Source of the DNA: Tetmemena sp. SeJ-2015
Lineage: Eukaryota > Ciliophora > Spirotrichea > Sporadotrichida > Oxytrichidae
NCBI GenBank assembly: GCA_027382625.1
Contig: JAJKFJ010021086.1
Location: 36,969 to 100,968 of the forward strand
Direction of reading: 5' to 3'
DNA: 64,000 nucleotides
The notes under the pieces were generated by a model. The model did not search any database. It saw only the letters and a program-made list of their open reading frames with translations, and had not been told where the DNA came from. Shown here piece by piece: positions 9,490 to 18,779 of this stretch. Within the stretch, counting starts at the first letter, position 1. Each line of letters starts with the position of its first letter. A program made the position numbers and the translations under genes.

Positions 9490-11461
9490 GAGCAAAGGGT
9501 CCACTCAATGAAGATCAACTCTCAGATATGGAGTAGAGATTGGAGGATCACATGCATCCCGACTAGGTTCTCATCTCAAACTTTGAAAGCAAGCTTCAAG
9601 GGTGTGGAAGGCAAAGAGCCAACGGTGCAGGCAATCTGGGAGGAGGGGCACTAGATGACAGCAGACTCATTATGGCTAAAGATCCTAAGCAAGACTAAGC
9701 GAGAGAGCATATTCTTCAATTTTTAATAGAGAGGATATTCTGGCTTAATTAATAGATGATAAATTTCCCTTAAGGTGAAAATACCGAGACAAATTTCCAG
9801 GCTCAATCTCGGAAGGAGTGTAAAAGCTAGCACCCAGCGCAGTGATGCTCTACTTTTTGACGAGAGAGATAACCAAGGTGCTCAGAAACTTCCCTTACGA
9901 AATAGCTTCGGCTGCAAGAAGCAAAGGCATTAATTTCCTAATATTAAAATTTTTCGAAGCTAGATCAAGTGAACTTGCATATGATAATGTAGGATATTGA
10001 AAAGTAGCAGTCTCTTAAAGATCTTTCATCTGCTGATATGAAGTAGCTCAGTGACGAAGGGTTCGAAAAGATCAAGCCCTTCATCATAAGAATGAAAAAT
10101 TTAATAACAAAATTTTAAAGAAAAGAGGTAAACTGAGTGTAGTTATTCATGAATAGCAATGAAGATCACGGCTACTTGGACAAGTACGAGCTCAAGTCAG
10201 CCTCACAAAGACTGGGAATCTTAATCGTAACTATACAGCACATAAGTTCCATATTCTCTTTGCTAAATCCTGACAAGGCTCAGAGACTCGACCTGAACTG
10301 CTGATTGACAAGTATTACGAGTACTTAAATTCGAAATGCATTCCAGAGAGTCATAAGATGCTCATTAATTATGAGAAGGATTGCAAGTATGCCTAGCTGA
10401 AGAAGTACCATTCAGTTTCGAAAATATTCTTTGACAAGAACTTTTTGAGAGTACCCAACGATAGGAATGTAGATATCTAAACTCAAGAGTTCATGAAAAC
10501 CCTCAAGAAGAAGATTAAATAAAGTTAGTGTGAAAGGAAGTTTCTATGTTTAAGATGGTTGGAGTGCAGGAGTTGACTGAGAAGTTGTTCATAGCTAAAT
10601 TGCTTGATGCCAACTCATCCATTGATTTCTAGAAGTTTTCAGATCAAGTGTGGGAAAGGAGACTCAAGGACTTGATGATGGAATGCATGGCTGGTGTGAA
10701 TGGACAGGGCAAGGAAGCGCAGAGATCATAAACAGAAGACTGTTCTGCAGATGGCCGCTTCAACATATCACTACTAGACCATCAGACTCTAATACTATCT
10801 TCTCTCAGCACAAGAACAAGCTTGAGAGAGATCCGATAGAGCAAGATTTTCAGCTTTTTTGATGAATTGATATTGTGGATATATTTCAATGTCTACAAAA
10901 CTATCATCAACAGATATTCATTCATATTTCTATATAGATATTGATACTACCCTTTGATTCTCAAGGACTTGATAGATTTGGTTACTCTCGATTTCATAAA
11001 GAGTTGCTCTGGTAGGAGTTCATGAAGAAGCTGCAATATGAGTTCAACAAACTTGCCCTCATCAACAAAGTCCTCCTCACTTATTTTGAATCTCTAGAGT
11101 TCAAGGACGAGAGCAACCTCTATACTCTCTTTTAGTAAGAACGCATCGAGCCTGATGAACTCAAGAAGATTTTTGCCTCGAGAGGTATTACAGCCGACGA
11201 GGTCGATATTCAATATCACATGAAGGAGTAATAATTAATTGTGTTCTATTAATGATAAGTATGATTCTAAGCAAGCAGTCTCTGTAAAGTTCCATGATAT
11301 CGAGAGAGACTGTAAAGGACTCACTGAAAATCTCAGTCAGAGAAGCTTAACCTAGCTAACCTCCCTTAGGTTCTTCAAGCAATCAACGTAACCTAGATTT
11401 AATAAGGTAGACACTCTGAGAACTCTTTAGCAAGTCTAATAGAGTATGATCGACGTAAATT
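9490..11461 (+). CDS. Large EF-hand protein, N-terminal portion
   Basis: First part of a long plus-strand coding region. Readable segments include PLNEDQLSDMEQRLEDHMHP, ALDDSRLIMAKDPKQDQARE, HILQFLIERIFWLNQQ and SSADMKQLSDEGFEKIKPFI. An EF-hand-like loop follows in FMNSNEDHGYLDKYELKSAS, then KYYEYLNSKCIPESHKML, YAQLKKYHSVSKIFFDKNF, LTEKLFIAKLLDANSSIDFQ and SLEFKDESNLYTLFQQ...ELKKIFASRGITADEVDI. These alternating EF-hand and helical stretches suggest a calcium-responsive axonemal or cortical protein of the EFCAB type; that is an inference. About eight frameshifts or small AT-rich breaks occur. The segment ends at the left copy of a 23-bp inverted repeat (11439-11461), where the reading appears to continue on the opposite strand. 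Confidence 0.5.
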
Positions 11462-11827
11462 GCGTAAATAGAATAAGCGAAATACAGGAGTGGACTTACC
11501 TTGAATATTTTCACTGACTTGTCCTAGTAGTAGTAGAGCTAGTCAGTGAAATTTTAATTAGAACCCAATCACCGATCACATTTTTAAATTAATCGCCAGT
11601 CGCTCCAATGTCTTAAATTTTAATTGATCACCTTTTAATTAAAGGTGGCAGCCACCTCGACTTAGAATAATTAAGATCTCTAATTATCAAAATGTTATAA
11701 ATTCCAAAGATGGAGTTGACCTTTCCTTGTTCCTCGTTGTCGTATTCCTCACACTGGCCTTCACCCTCTTCAAACTGAATTCTTTTCATTTCTGCAACCA
11801 CCCTAATTTACGTCGATCATACTCTAT
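11439..11827. repeat. 23-bp perfect inverted repeat, candidate inverted pointers
   Basis: The sequence at 11439-11461 is the exact reverse complement of 11805-11827 (23 of 23 bases; core GAGTATGATCGACG). Both copies encode the same peptide (QSMIDVN) in the local coding frame, the left copy on the plus strand and the right copy on the minus strand. In stichotrich germline DNA, consecutive gene segments end and begin with the same pointer, and a segment lying in reverse orientation produces just this arrangement. Confidence 0.7.
11690..11827 (-). CDS. Inverted gene segment of the EF-hand protein
   Basis: Reading the minus strand from the right copy of the inverted repeat gives QSMIDVN. After one base of a GGG run is dropped it continues as VVAEMKRIQFEEGEGQCEEY and DNEEQGKVNSIFGIYN before AT-rich DNA. 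The composition (acidic, helical) matches the plus-strand EF-hand gene around it. Reading the plus strand past the left copy instead leads to a TGA after about 20 codons. I infer that this segment is the next piece of the same gene, placed in reverse, and that about 340 bp lies between the two pointer copies. The far end of the segment and its pointer are not identified. Confidence 0.5.
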
Positions 11828-11858
11828 AAGGTGGGTGGGAATAATCTTCACAAAGTAA

Positions 11859-12870
11859 ATGAATGCGATTGCCCAAGAGGCTCAAACTCAAACCCCAGAA
11901 TCCTCCATCTGTAAATTTATTCTCGAGCTCACTACCATAAAGCAAACAAGGGATAATATAGATGTGGTATTGTATTAATAAAGATGCAGGCAGGAGCGAA
12001 GAGTCAGAGTGAGCAAGTATCTAAGTTCGTTTCAGTCTCACTGTTGATCCAGCGGTTCAAGACGTAATTTTATACCTAAGACAAAGTTGACACTGCGCAC
12101 ATATTTTAAAAATAGAAACCTCCAAATCAACTGACCAGTGGCAAATACAGAAGACAGTTAGAGAGTGAGAGAGAGATCATAAGCTTCTTTTTGGACTATC
12201 ACTTTGACTACCTTTCTTCAACAATAGACAGATTAAAACAAGCCCTTATAAAATACCCTTTTCACTTTGAGAAAGACCCCACTCCTCATCGCTTTGAAGA
12301 CCTTTTGACGAAGTATTAGGATGGAACACACATGAACACGCAGCTCCTGATAGTAGACTTGAGCGAGAAGCTGTTCATGTTAGATCAATTGTTGCAGATC
12401 ATGAACAACATCCAAAAGCAGATCTCCCTCAAGGCTCTTAAGTTAGAGCAAGCTTAGGCCATTCATAATCATAAGTCCGTTTGGCTTTTTCTTCATTCCA
12501 AAGATAGAGAAGTTAAAACTGCACCAACTAACAGCAGAGGAGTACAGATAAGTGTTCCTCCTCCTGGAGGTGAAGGTCTCCCCTTGACAAGGTCAATAAG
12601 CTGCTCCAGCACTTCTACCAACCTGACAAGCAGGGTAAGCGCTCATATAAAAATAATTGATGCTGAGTGCTCTTTTCTGTAGTTCATTGAGGACATCAGG
12701 AGTATCGAGAAGGAGTCGAGCATCAATAAGAGGAAGAAGAACCTCCCCAACCCCAACGAGCTCCTTAAGCACTTCGCCTACTGTACCAAGACTAGAAAGC
12801 TCAAGAACATTGGTTCCCTCATCATAGACAACGACCTCAAGCACCAAAATCTCATTGAGTAAAATGAAAA
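11859..12870 (+). CDS. EF-hand gene portion or separate helical protein
   Basis: Starts at an ATG (11859) with MNAIAQEAQTQTPESSICKF and ILELTTIKQTRDNIDVVLY. After a one-base change near 11,980 it is open for over 200 codons: QSEQVSKFVSVSLLIQRFKT, REIISFFLDYHFDYLSSTID, RLKQALIKYPFHFEKDPTPH, RFEDLLTKYQDGTHMNTQLL, VDLSEKLFMLDQLLQIMNNI and ALKLEQAQA. A further frame change leads to FIEDIRSIEKESSINKRKKN, HFAYCTKTRKLKNIG and IIDNDLKHQNLIEQ. It is helical and Leu-rich with no domain I recognise. It may belong with the flanking EF-hand regions as a single giant gene, or be an independent gene with its own start; the spacing does not decide. Confidence 0.5.
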
Positions 12871-12899
12871 TATTAAAAAACCTTAAGAATTATGAATTT

Positions 12900-13960
12900 A
12901 GAAGGAGATATTCTACAGAGTGATTAATCGTCTGCAGCTTGGCTTAGGCGAAAACTACTCCAAGAAGACCTCACAATCTAACATGATTCGTATAGATAAA
13001 TATCTTCCTCCTTGCGTTAAGCTTGGAATGATAGACATAGTGCGAGCAAGGGACGATTTGAACTCTATGATAAGCAAACAAGAACTTCAAAGTGCATCTA
13101 AAGTCCATATTCAATACTCTAGTTAATGAAAGCATCGTTGGCTGCATTGATATGTCACCTAAATCCAGCAAGAAGAAGGTACAGCTGGAACTAGAGGCTC
13201 AGAATACCTTCATCAGCCAAGACAGTCAAGGGAAGTCTAACTGTTTAGGAATTCCAAACTGGTATCGACCACCTGAATGTCAAAATGGGAGACTTATTAT
13301 AGTTTGAATAACTTTACTCATTTATAATTGAAGATCAAAGTTTCCACACAACCTACTTCGCTCACTTATTGAGCTGACCAAGAAGTTTACCTTAGCTGCC
13401 AGTCATAAGTCGTTCAACTATAGCAGATAACAGGCAAGAACTGCGTTCTCACCTAGACCCAACTCTAAGAAGTCATCTTCACCGACATCGCAAATATCTT
13501 AGCTAAGAATATAATCCCCGTGCTTGATCAGATCCACATCTTCGACAGCTCCAAGACTCATCAACTTAACTGATTTAAAAAAAAATCAATATCGAGCTCC
13601 GTTACTTCATTGGAGACTAGCAGTGGATAGAGCAAAACTCACAGGTCAAGATCAAGATATGTGTGATTGCTATCGATGTCATGAAGTAAAAGCAGGACAG
13701 TGAACAACAAGGACAAAGAGAAAGGGAGTATAATGAGATGGAGTTAAATATCAAAGAGCAGTAGACACAGCCTGATGCACCTGCGAAGAGTAAGAAATAC
13801 TGTGGCTACTCAGAAGAGCGTAGCTAACATGAGCTCACTAAGAATATCTCCTCAAGATCCTGACTTCATATTCAACAACGTTATGACTCAGTATTTTTTT
13901 AAAGGAATTTCTGTATAAGCTTTCTTTAAGAAGTTCAGTCGCCTAGTGCAATCTTATTTT
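12900..13960 (+). CDS. Continuation of large plus-strand protein
   Basis: Readable segments are TGIDHLNVKMGDLLQFEQLY, SFIIEDQSFHTTYFAHLLS, ELTKKFTLAASHKSFNYSRQ, LQEVIFTDIANILAKNIIPV, LDQIHIFDSSKTHQLN, IELRYFIGDQQWIEQNSQVK and IKICVIAIDVMKQKQDSEQQ, ending in a Glu/Gln/Lys-rich coil (REREYNEMELNIKEQQTQ). An A8 run at 13,577 marks one frame break, and others lie near 13,370 and 13,440. The region is beta-rich followed by coiled coil. I recognise no domain, and treat it as the middle part of the large gene because strand, codon use and spacing are continuous with both sides. Confidence 0.4.
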
Positions 13961-15235
13961 TGAGAAGAACGCTTTCAAACAAGCTCTTGCTATTCTCAAC
14001 CTTAAATGGACAGACGAAAAGAAGGTGAGTGAGCTTTTCGATGCAATTTATTTTGCAGATCATAACGGCAGATATTAGAAGTCGGTGAGAATATAAAATC
14101 TAGATGAGGCTATGATGATGAACGCAGCCAGGATCGCAGATGACTTTTAAGCTACAAAAATTCAGTCTGTCTATGCTTCTCTTAAAAGCAGAACATGCTT
14201 TCAAAACTAAAGGAGCACTTCAACTTTCATATAGAGTGGCTGTTATATAATGACAACTTTTCATTTACAAGCTGAGATGGGATAGCATATGTACCACGAA
14301 AGAGAAGTCAAATTCAAATTTTAGATGTCCTAAATATTGGTAGATAAACTCAAGATCCCACTCACTGAGGATCGGCTGCTAACTCTCCTGCCGAGATACA
14401 AATCAGACTGTGACCCAACGAGGCTAGACTTTGTGAAGTCCATTCATGATATAGAGTACTGCAACATGGACATCAAGCCCTCGCTAATTTTGACTATTGA
14501 GCTCACTGAGGATATCTCCAATGGCCTTTCTTATAAATCTAATAAAGGACTACATATCCCCAGATGAGCTCTTCATTGATACTTACCACTCTTTAGTGCT
14601 CAAGTTATCGACTTATAAGGAAGTGACTCAGTACGACCAGTTTCTCAGATAGATGGATGACATCTAGATTGGTTTCAGCCATGAAAAGGAAAACTTCAGC
14701 AACTTCTTCAAACTTGCGGAAACAGGCGAGGTAGCTCTTGGAGCACTTAAGAACGAATATTGTGGGGTTGGCGTTGTGCAGCTTTCAAACACTCTCAAGA
14801 GACTTGCTCAGAGTAAGTTAGCACTTTTATTTATTACAACTTAGAAACCCTGGCCCAGATATACCAGCAAATCCTAGGCAAGGTATATTCTGAAAGTAGA
14901 ATTACACTTAGACTGTCTTCACTATCTTTTCGTAGTTCGACTAGCAGAAGACTAAGCTCGAGAATTTCGAAGACTTCTTATTCGTCATAAAGGGAAGCTA
15001 AGAGTGCGAGAACTTAAGACAACTGACTACTAGCATTTCAAAGGGCCAAAAGACGAGCATGATTAAGTCATCATTGCTTAAGACATGATAGAGTACGACA
15101 AGTTCTTCGCAAACTTCAGCAAGGTAGAGAAGTTTGCTATCAAGGAAGGATTCAACTCTTTCTTGCAGGCCAAGAATGAGTAGGCTGTGGAGATTAATCG
15201 AACCTAGGAAAAGACTAAGTGAATATACCACAAGA
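13950..15235 (+). CDS. EF-hand region with 32-nt intron
   Basis: One frame is open from about 13,960 to 14,568: FKQALAILNLKWTDEKKVSE, an EF-hand-like loop in LFDAIYFADHNGRYQKSV, then AARIADDFQATKIQSVYASL and KIPLTEDRLLTLLPRYKSDC, DPTRLDFVKSIHDIEYCNMD. After a frame change it reads SPDELFIDTYHSLVLKLSTY and KLAETGEVALGALKNEYCGV. A clean GT-AG intron (14813-14844, 32 nt, GTAAGT donor) joins RLAQ to TLAQIYQQILGKVYSES. Then come VFTIFSQFDQQKTKLENFED, FLFVIKGSQECENLRQL and MIEYDKFFANFSKVEKFAIK. Calcium-binding residues are only partly canonical. I read this as repeated EF-hand-like units of the same large protein. Confidence 0.5.
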
Positions 15236-16880
15236 TGGACGGCTTTTGGCAGAAGCAGGGTATAATTGATCTGACGTGCGAGGAGTTGATGAGTAGAGAC
15301 AGAAACAGAACAAGTGTGCCGTCAGGCGCACAAATTCAAAAAGCCTTCAAGTCAAGATACCCACTTAAAAAGAAACAAATTAGCTTTTGGTTTTCGATCC
15401 CTTCTAGTGTCCTAAAACTATCTTATATATACATTTCTATATCTAATGATGCTCTATATGGTTTTCGGAAGAGCTAGATGCAGCAAATCTAATCTAACAA
15501 CCGCAAGGATTCATAACTTCCTTCACTTAAAGAGCCAATACACAATAATCCAATAGACAGAGCGAACAGCATGCCCCAATTCGGTATTTGGACAGTATCA
15601 ACGAGCAGAACTTGATAATTTAAGTGAGTTTCAAAGACTAGCTGGAGCTCAAGTACTAGACCGTTGCGAATATCGTATTTCAAATAATCTAGAGCAACAA
15701 CCAACTTAGAGACTAAGAGTTCTTCTCAACATTTAGAGGAGATAGCACTTACTTAACAATAAAGTATATAATTGTGGTATAAGTCATACTTCCACAGACA
15801 TGGATGTCAAAGTGCTTCCAATACTTCAGAAGCTCCCACACAGCGAGCCTTAATTTCAAAAGTTCATTTAGCACTTCGTAGTCTCAGAGGTTATCTCTCA
15901 ACTCCTCTCTGACCTTCAGAGCTAGATCCAAGCCAAGGATTCTAAAGTGGAAATGTTAATTTCCCCACCCTCTTATTCAGACTTCCTGAGACATTCTATT
16001 ATTTCAAGAACTTAATTGAATAGACTCTGCATCTAGTTCCAGCTGCTGCTCCTGAGCTTTAAGTCTGTCAACTTGGCTATGGATGGAGAGCCTCAAGTCA
16101 TTTTAGTTGAATAACTGCTCACTCAAATTTGGAAAGTCGTCACTAGCTATTGATTGTAGCATCTTAAGAGCCTCAAGCCAAGTTACTTTCTCGTCTTACT
16201 TCAAATTTTGAGATAGGATGTGAATGCTAGCAACAACTAGATGAGCAGAAATGGATAAGCTGACGCCATCCCGGTTTCCAAGCAGCTCAGTTTCTTTAAC
16301 AACAAAGTGAGGCAGGTGCTATCCAAGATAAACGAGCACCTCAAGAAGAATAGCATCTCAACTATGTAGCTGCACACGTCAATCGATTATCCTCTACTTT
16401 AAATTTTAATGGACAAGAACCAGTTGGTGGAGAGGTCTGAGTTTGTGACCTACTTCTCATCGGACATGGCTATCAAAGGACTGCATAAAGAGCATCCAGC
16501 GGAACCATGCTGACAAGATGAATGGCTTCAACTTGGACCTGCAGAAAGAGATGTAGAAGAAGATTGACCCCCTCATCAGTTATTTCAATCAGGAAGGCGT
16601 AAGACAGATATCATTAGATAAATTAGTTAATACCTTCTACTCTTAATAAATATTGGTTTATTTTATTGATTTTACAACTAGGCGATCAGCCTAACAGAGG
16701 CAAAGGAGATCATGAAAGTGGCAGACATAGACAACTCCAAGGCCATCGACAAGCAAGAGTTCGGAAGTGTTATGCTACCCAAGTTCAAGGAGGAGATGCT
16801 CTCTTACGAGCAGAACATGGATGAGCTTAGGAGCCTCTTAGGGAGTGCGAAGCTTACCACTCCAATTAAAATATAATAAA
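15235..16880 (+). CDS. EF-hand protein, continued, 83-nt intron
   Basis: An internal ATG begins MDGFWQKQGIIDLTCEELMS. Another frame is open across 15,560-16,010 (SVFGQYQRAELDNLSEFQRL, CEYRISNNLEQQPTQRLRVL, LPILQKLPHSEPQFQKFIQH, FVVSEVISQLLSDLQSQIQA). Later come VRQVLSKINEHLKKNSISTM and LVERSEFVTYFSSDMAIKG. An intron at 16599-16681 (GT-AG) joins ISYFNQEG to AISLTEAKEIMKVADIDNSK and AIDKQEFGSVMLPKFKEEML. The stretch DIDNSKAIDKQEF is a near-canonical EF-hand loop. The first tract (15,360-15,480) is AT-rich and may be non-coding. Three frame breaks are needed. Confidence 0.5.
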
Positions 16881-16889
16881 TAATTAGTT

Positions 16890-17560
16890 TTGTTTATTTA
16901 CTTGCCCATGGCTGTGTTGAAGACAGCCCTGCTGAAGTTGAACCTCGACTTTACAGACGTGCAGTTGGAGCAGCTGATGAAGGAGATGGACTCCAACCAG
17001 AATCTAGACATTGACGAGTTCATCGCTTTCCTATCTATAGAGGACCACACAAAGTTCAATTACTCCAAGACTAAAACAAATATCATGTGTATCAGGTACA
17101 CTCGCAAGCTGGGCACCATCGATTTCTGTAACTGCTTCAAGAACTTCCCTTCAAGCTTCTTACCCTCCTTCACCACTGAGTAGTTAGAGAGGAGAGGCTT
17201 AAACACGCTCTCCGATGGACTATACCCAGAGTACGACTCAAAGACCTTGGTCTTCAAGGATCTTCAGGAACTTAGAATAATGATTGTCATTGCTTGCTGC
17301 TTCTTTAATAACTTAACCAGATAAACAAAGCAATAACTGGGGATGGATAGAAGCAGTTCTCACTAGAGTGGGAGCCCTATTTCAGTTACGAAATCTAGCT
17401 AGACAAGCTATCAGGCGTGTTACCGTCTAAGTAGGGGGGATTTGACTGGTCTAAGAACACTCATAGGGGAGTCAGAGACATTCTTCATTGCAATAAGACA
17501 GGTGATTATATGGTGAAGTCAAGTTGCTCTTCAACGCCCATGAAAATCTGAATTAAGCCA
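16890..17560 (+). CDS. Canonical EF-hand and following domain
   Basis: Reads VLKTALLKLNLDFTDVQLEQ, LMKEMDSNQNLDIDEFIAFL: a textbook EF-hand loop (D-S-N-Q-N-L-D-I-D-E-F) with flanking helices. It continues FPSSFLPSFTTEQLERRGLN, LSDGLYPEYDSKTLVFKDL and, after about 60 bases, FSLEWEPYFSYEIQLDKLSG and VLPSKQGGFDWSKNTHRGVR. Separated from the previous segment by about 30 bases of A/T-rich DNA (TAATAAATAATTAG) that could be a short intron or IES. The calcium-binding assignment is the firmest in this 9-kb coding region. The LPSKQGGFDW region may begin a beta-rich domain. Confidence 0.6.
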
Positions 17561-17799
17561 AGAGCTTCAAAATGAGAATTTTTACATCTCTTCTTTTTGA
17601 GAGTGGTCTTGCCGAAGTTTGATAAGGTACCGAAAGACTTGCACTTTATATTTGAGCTAGTTTACCACACACTCCATTACTCAGATTCATTACAGGAAGT
17701 AACCTGCGCATAAATATTCATTCCCATAGTACAATTAGATAAGACAGCAAAGTGAAAGTAGCATTGAAAGGTGGTAATCCGCAATCAGAGGTGAATATT

Positions 17800-18594
17800 C
17801 AGTAGTCTTAACTCCATCAAGAGCCAAAGGTCTTTACCTTTTTAAAGAAGCTAACTGCTAATATAGATGAGCTTTAAATTGATCTCACAGTCGAGCTCTA
17901 CTTCAAATTGTAAGAGCTTAGTCTTCGTGTGCATGACGTCTCAAAATTGTCTAGAAGCTAGAGACTACTCAGTTTTGGGGCTGTCTTCCTACTCTACTAC
18001 TTGAAGAAGCTGATGAAGTAACAGCAGACTATGACAGCCCCTCAAGTAGACTTTGTAATAGCTCAGTTCTGCAAAATCTACAACAACCAAGATGTCAATC
18101 TTATCTTCAGTTGCTGGACGGAGATGCCCGCCAAGTTTGCTGCTATAGGCACCTCTGGTAAAGACACTCAAGTGGGCAGTGGAATTGACTCTGGCCATGA
18201 GAAGGATGGAGGAGCTCATTATAAAGGTCTGCTCAATAATCTACAGCTCAGAATTTCAGTTCGACCATGTCTGCTCCACGAGATCAACTCACTCAGACCT
18301 CTTTAGAAATAGTGAAATGTTCTTAAAGAATTAACTTATGCCAGGCAGTAGAGAGAAACGCACAATAGACCACACCAAGAAAAAGAAGGAAGTCAAGGAA
18401 GTTACAAAGAGAATCTGAAGCTAATTAACAGTTGTTGGAATAGGACTTTCTGAACTGCATATTTACAAGATGAATACAAGCCGTTCAACATATCTGAGAT
18501 GGAGATCACTATGTGTGGCATCAACTATATCGATTCTAAGAAAGAAAAACTACTCAAAATATATAAAGAAATTATGGGATTCAACATATTGTGA
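17800..18594 (+). CDS. C-terminal part of large plus-strand protein
   Basis: Segments include LTANIDELQIDLTVELYFKL, QELSLRVHDVSKLSRSQRLL, SFGAVFLLYYLKKLMKQQQT and an unbroken stretch MTAPQVDFVIAQFCKIYNNQ, DVNLIFSCWTEMPAKFAAIG. After further frame changes the reading ends KPFNISEMEITMCGINYIDS, KKEKLLKIYKEIMGFNIL and TGA at 18592-18594 (which could instead be a GTGAGT donor). No domain is recognised. Continuity of strand with the EF-hand segments suggests that it closes the same transcription unit, but a separate gene is possible. Confidence 0.4.
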
Positions 18595-18779
18595 GTGACC
18601 TAACTCATAGCTTTTTTCTAGTTTCCATTTCCATTCTATCATTTTAAAGTCCAAAATATCGGATTAATCTAAATGAAAGTTTTGAATTGTATTAATATAT
18701 CATAAGCAAATAATCATGAACTAATTCAATAAATCAAGGATCTATATATTCAAGAGAATTTTCCCCATTCCCTTTTAGA

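Noticed and set aside
14998..15231. Cullin-like resemblance in EYDKFFANFSKVEKFAIKEG
   Set aside because: Only a short coil-like match; flanking sequence fits the EF-hand/helical gene and no cullin homology domain follows.
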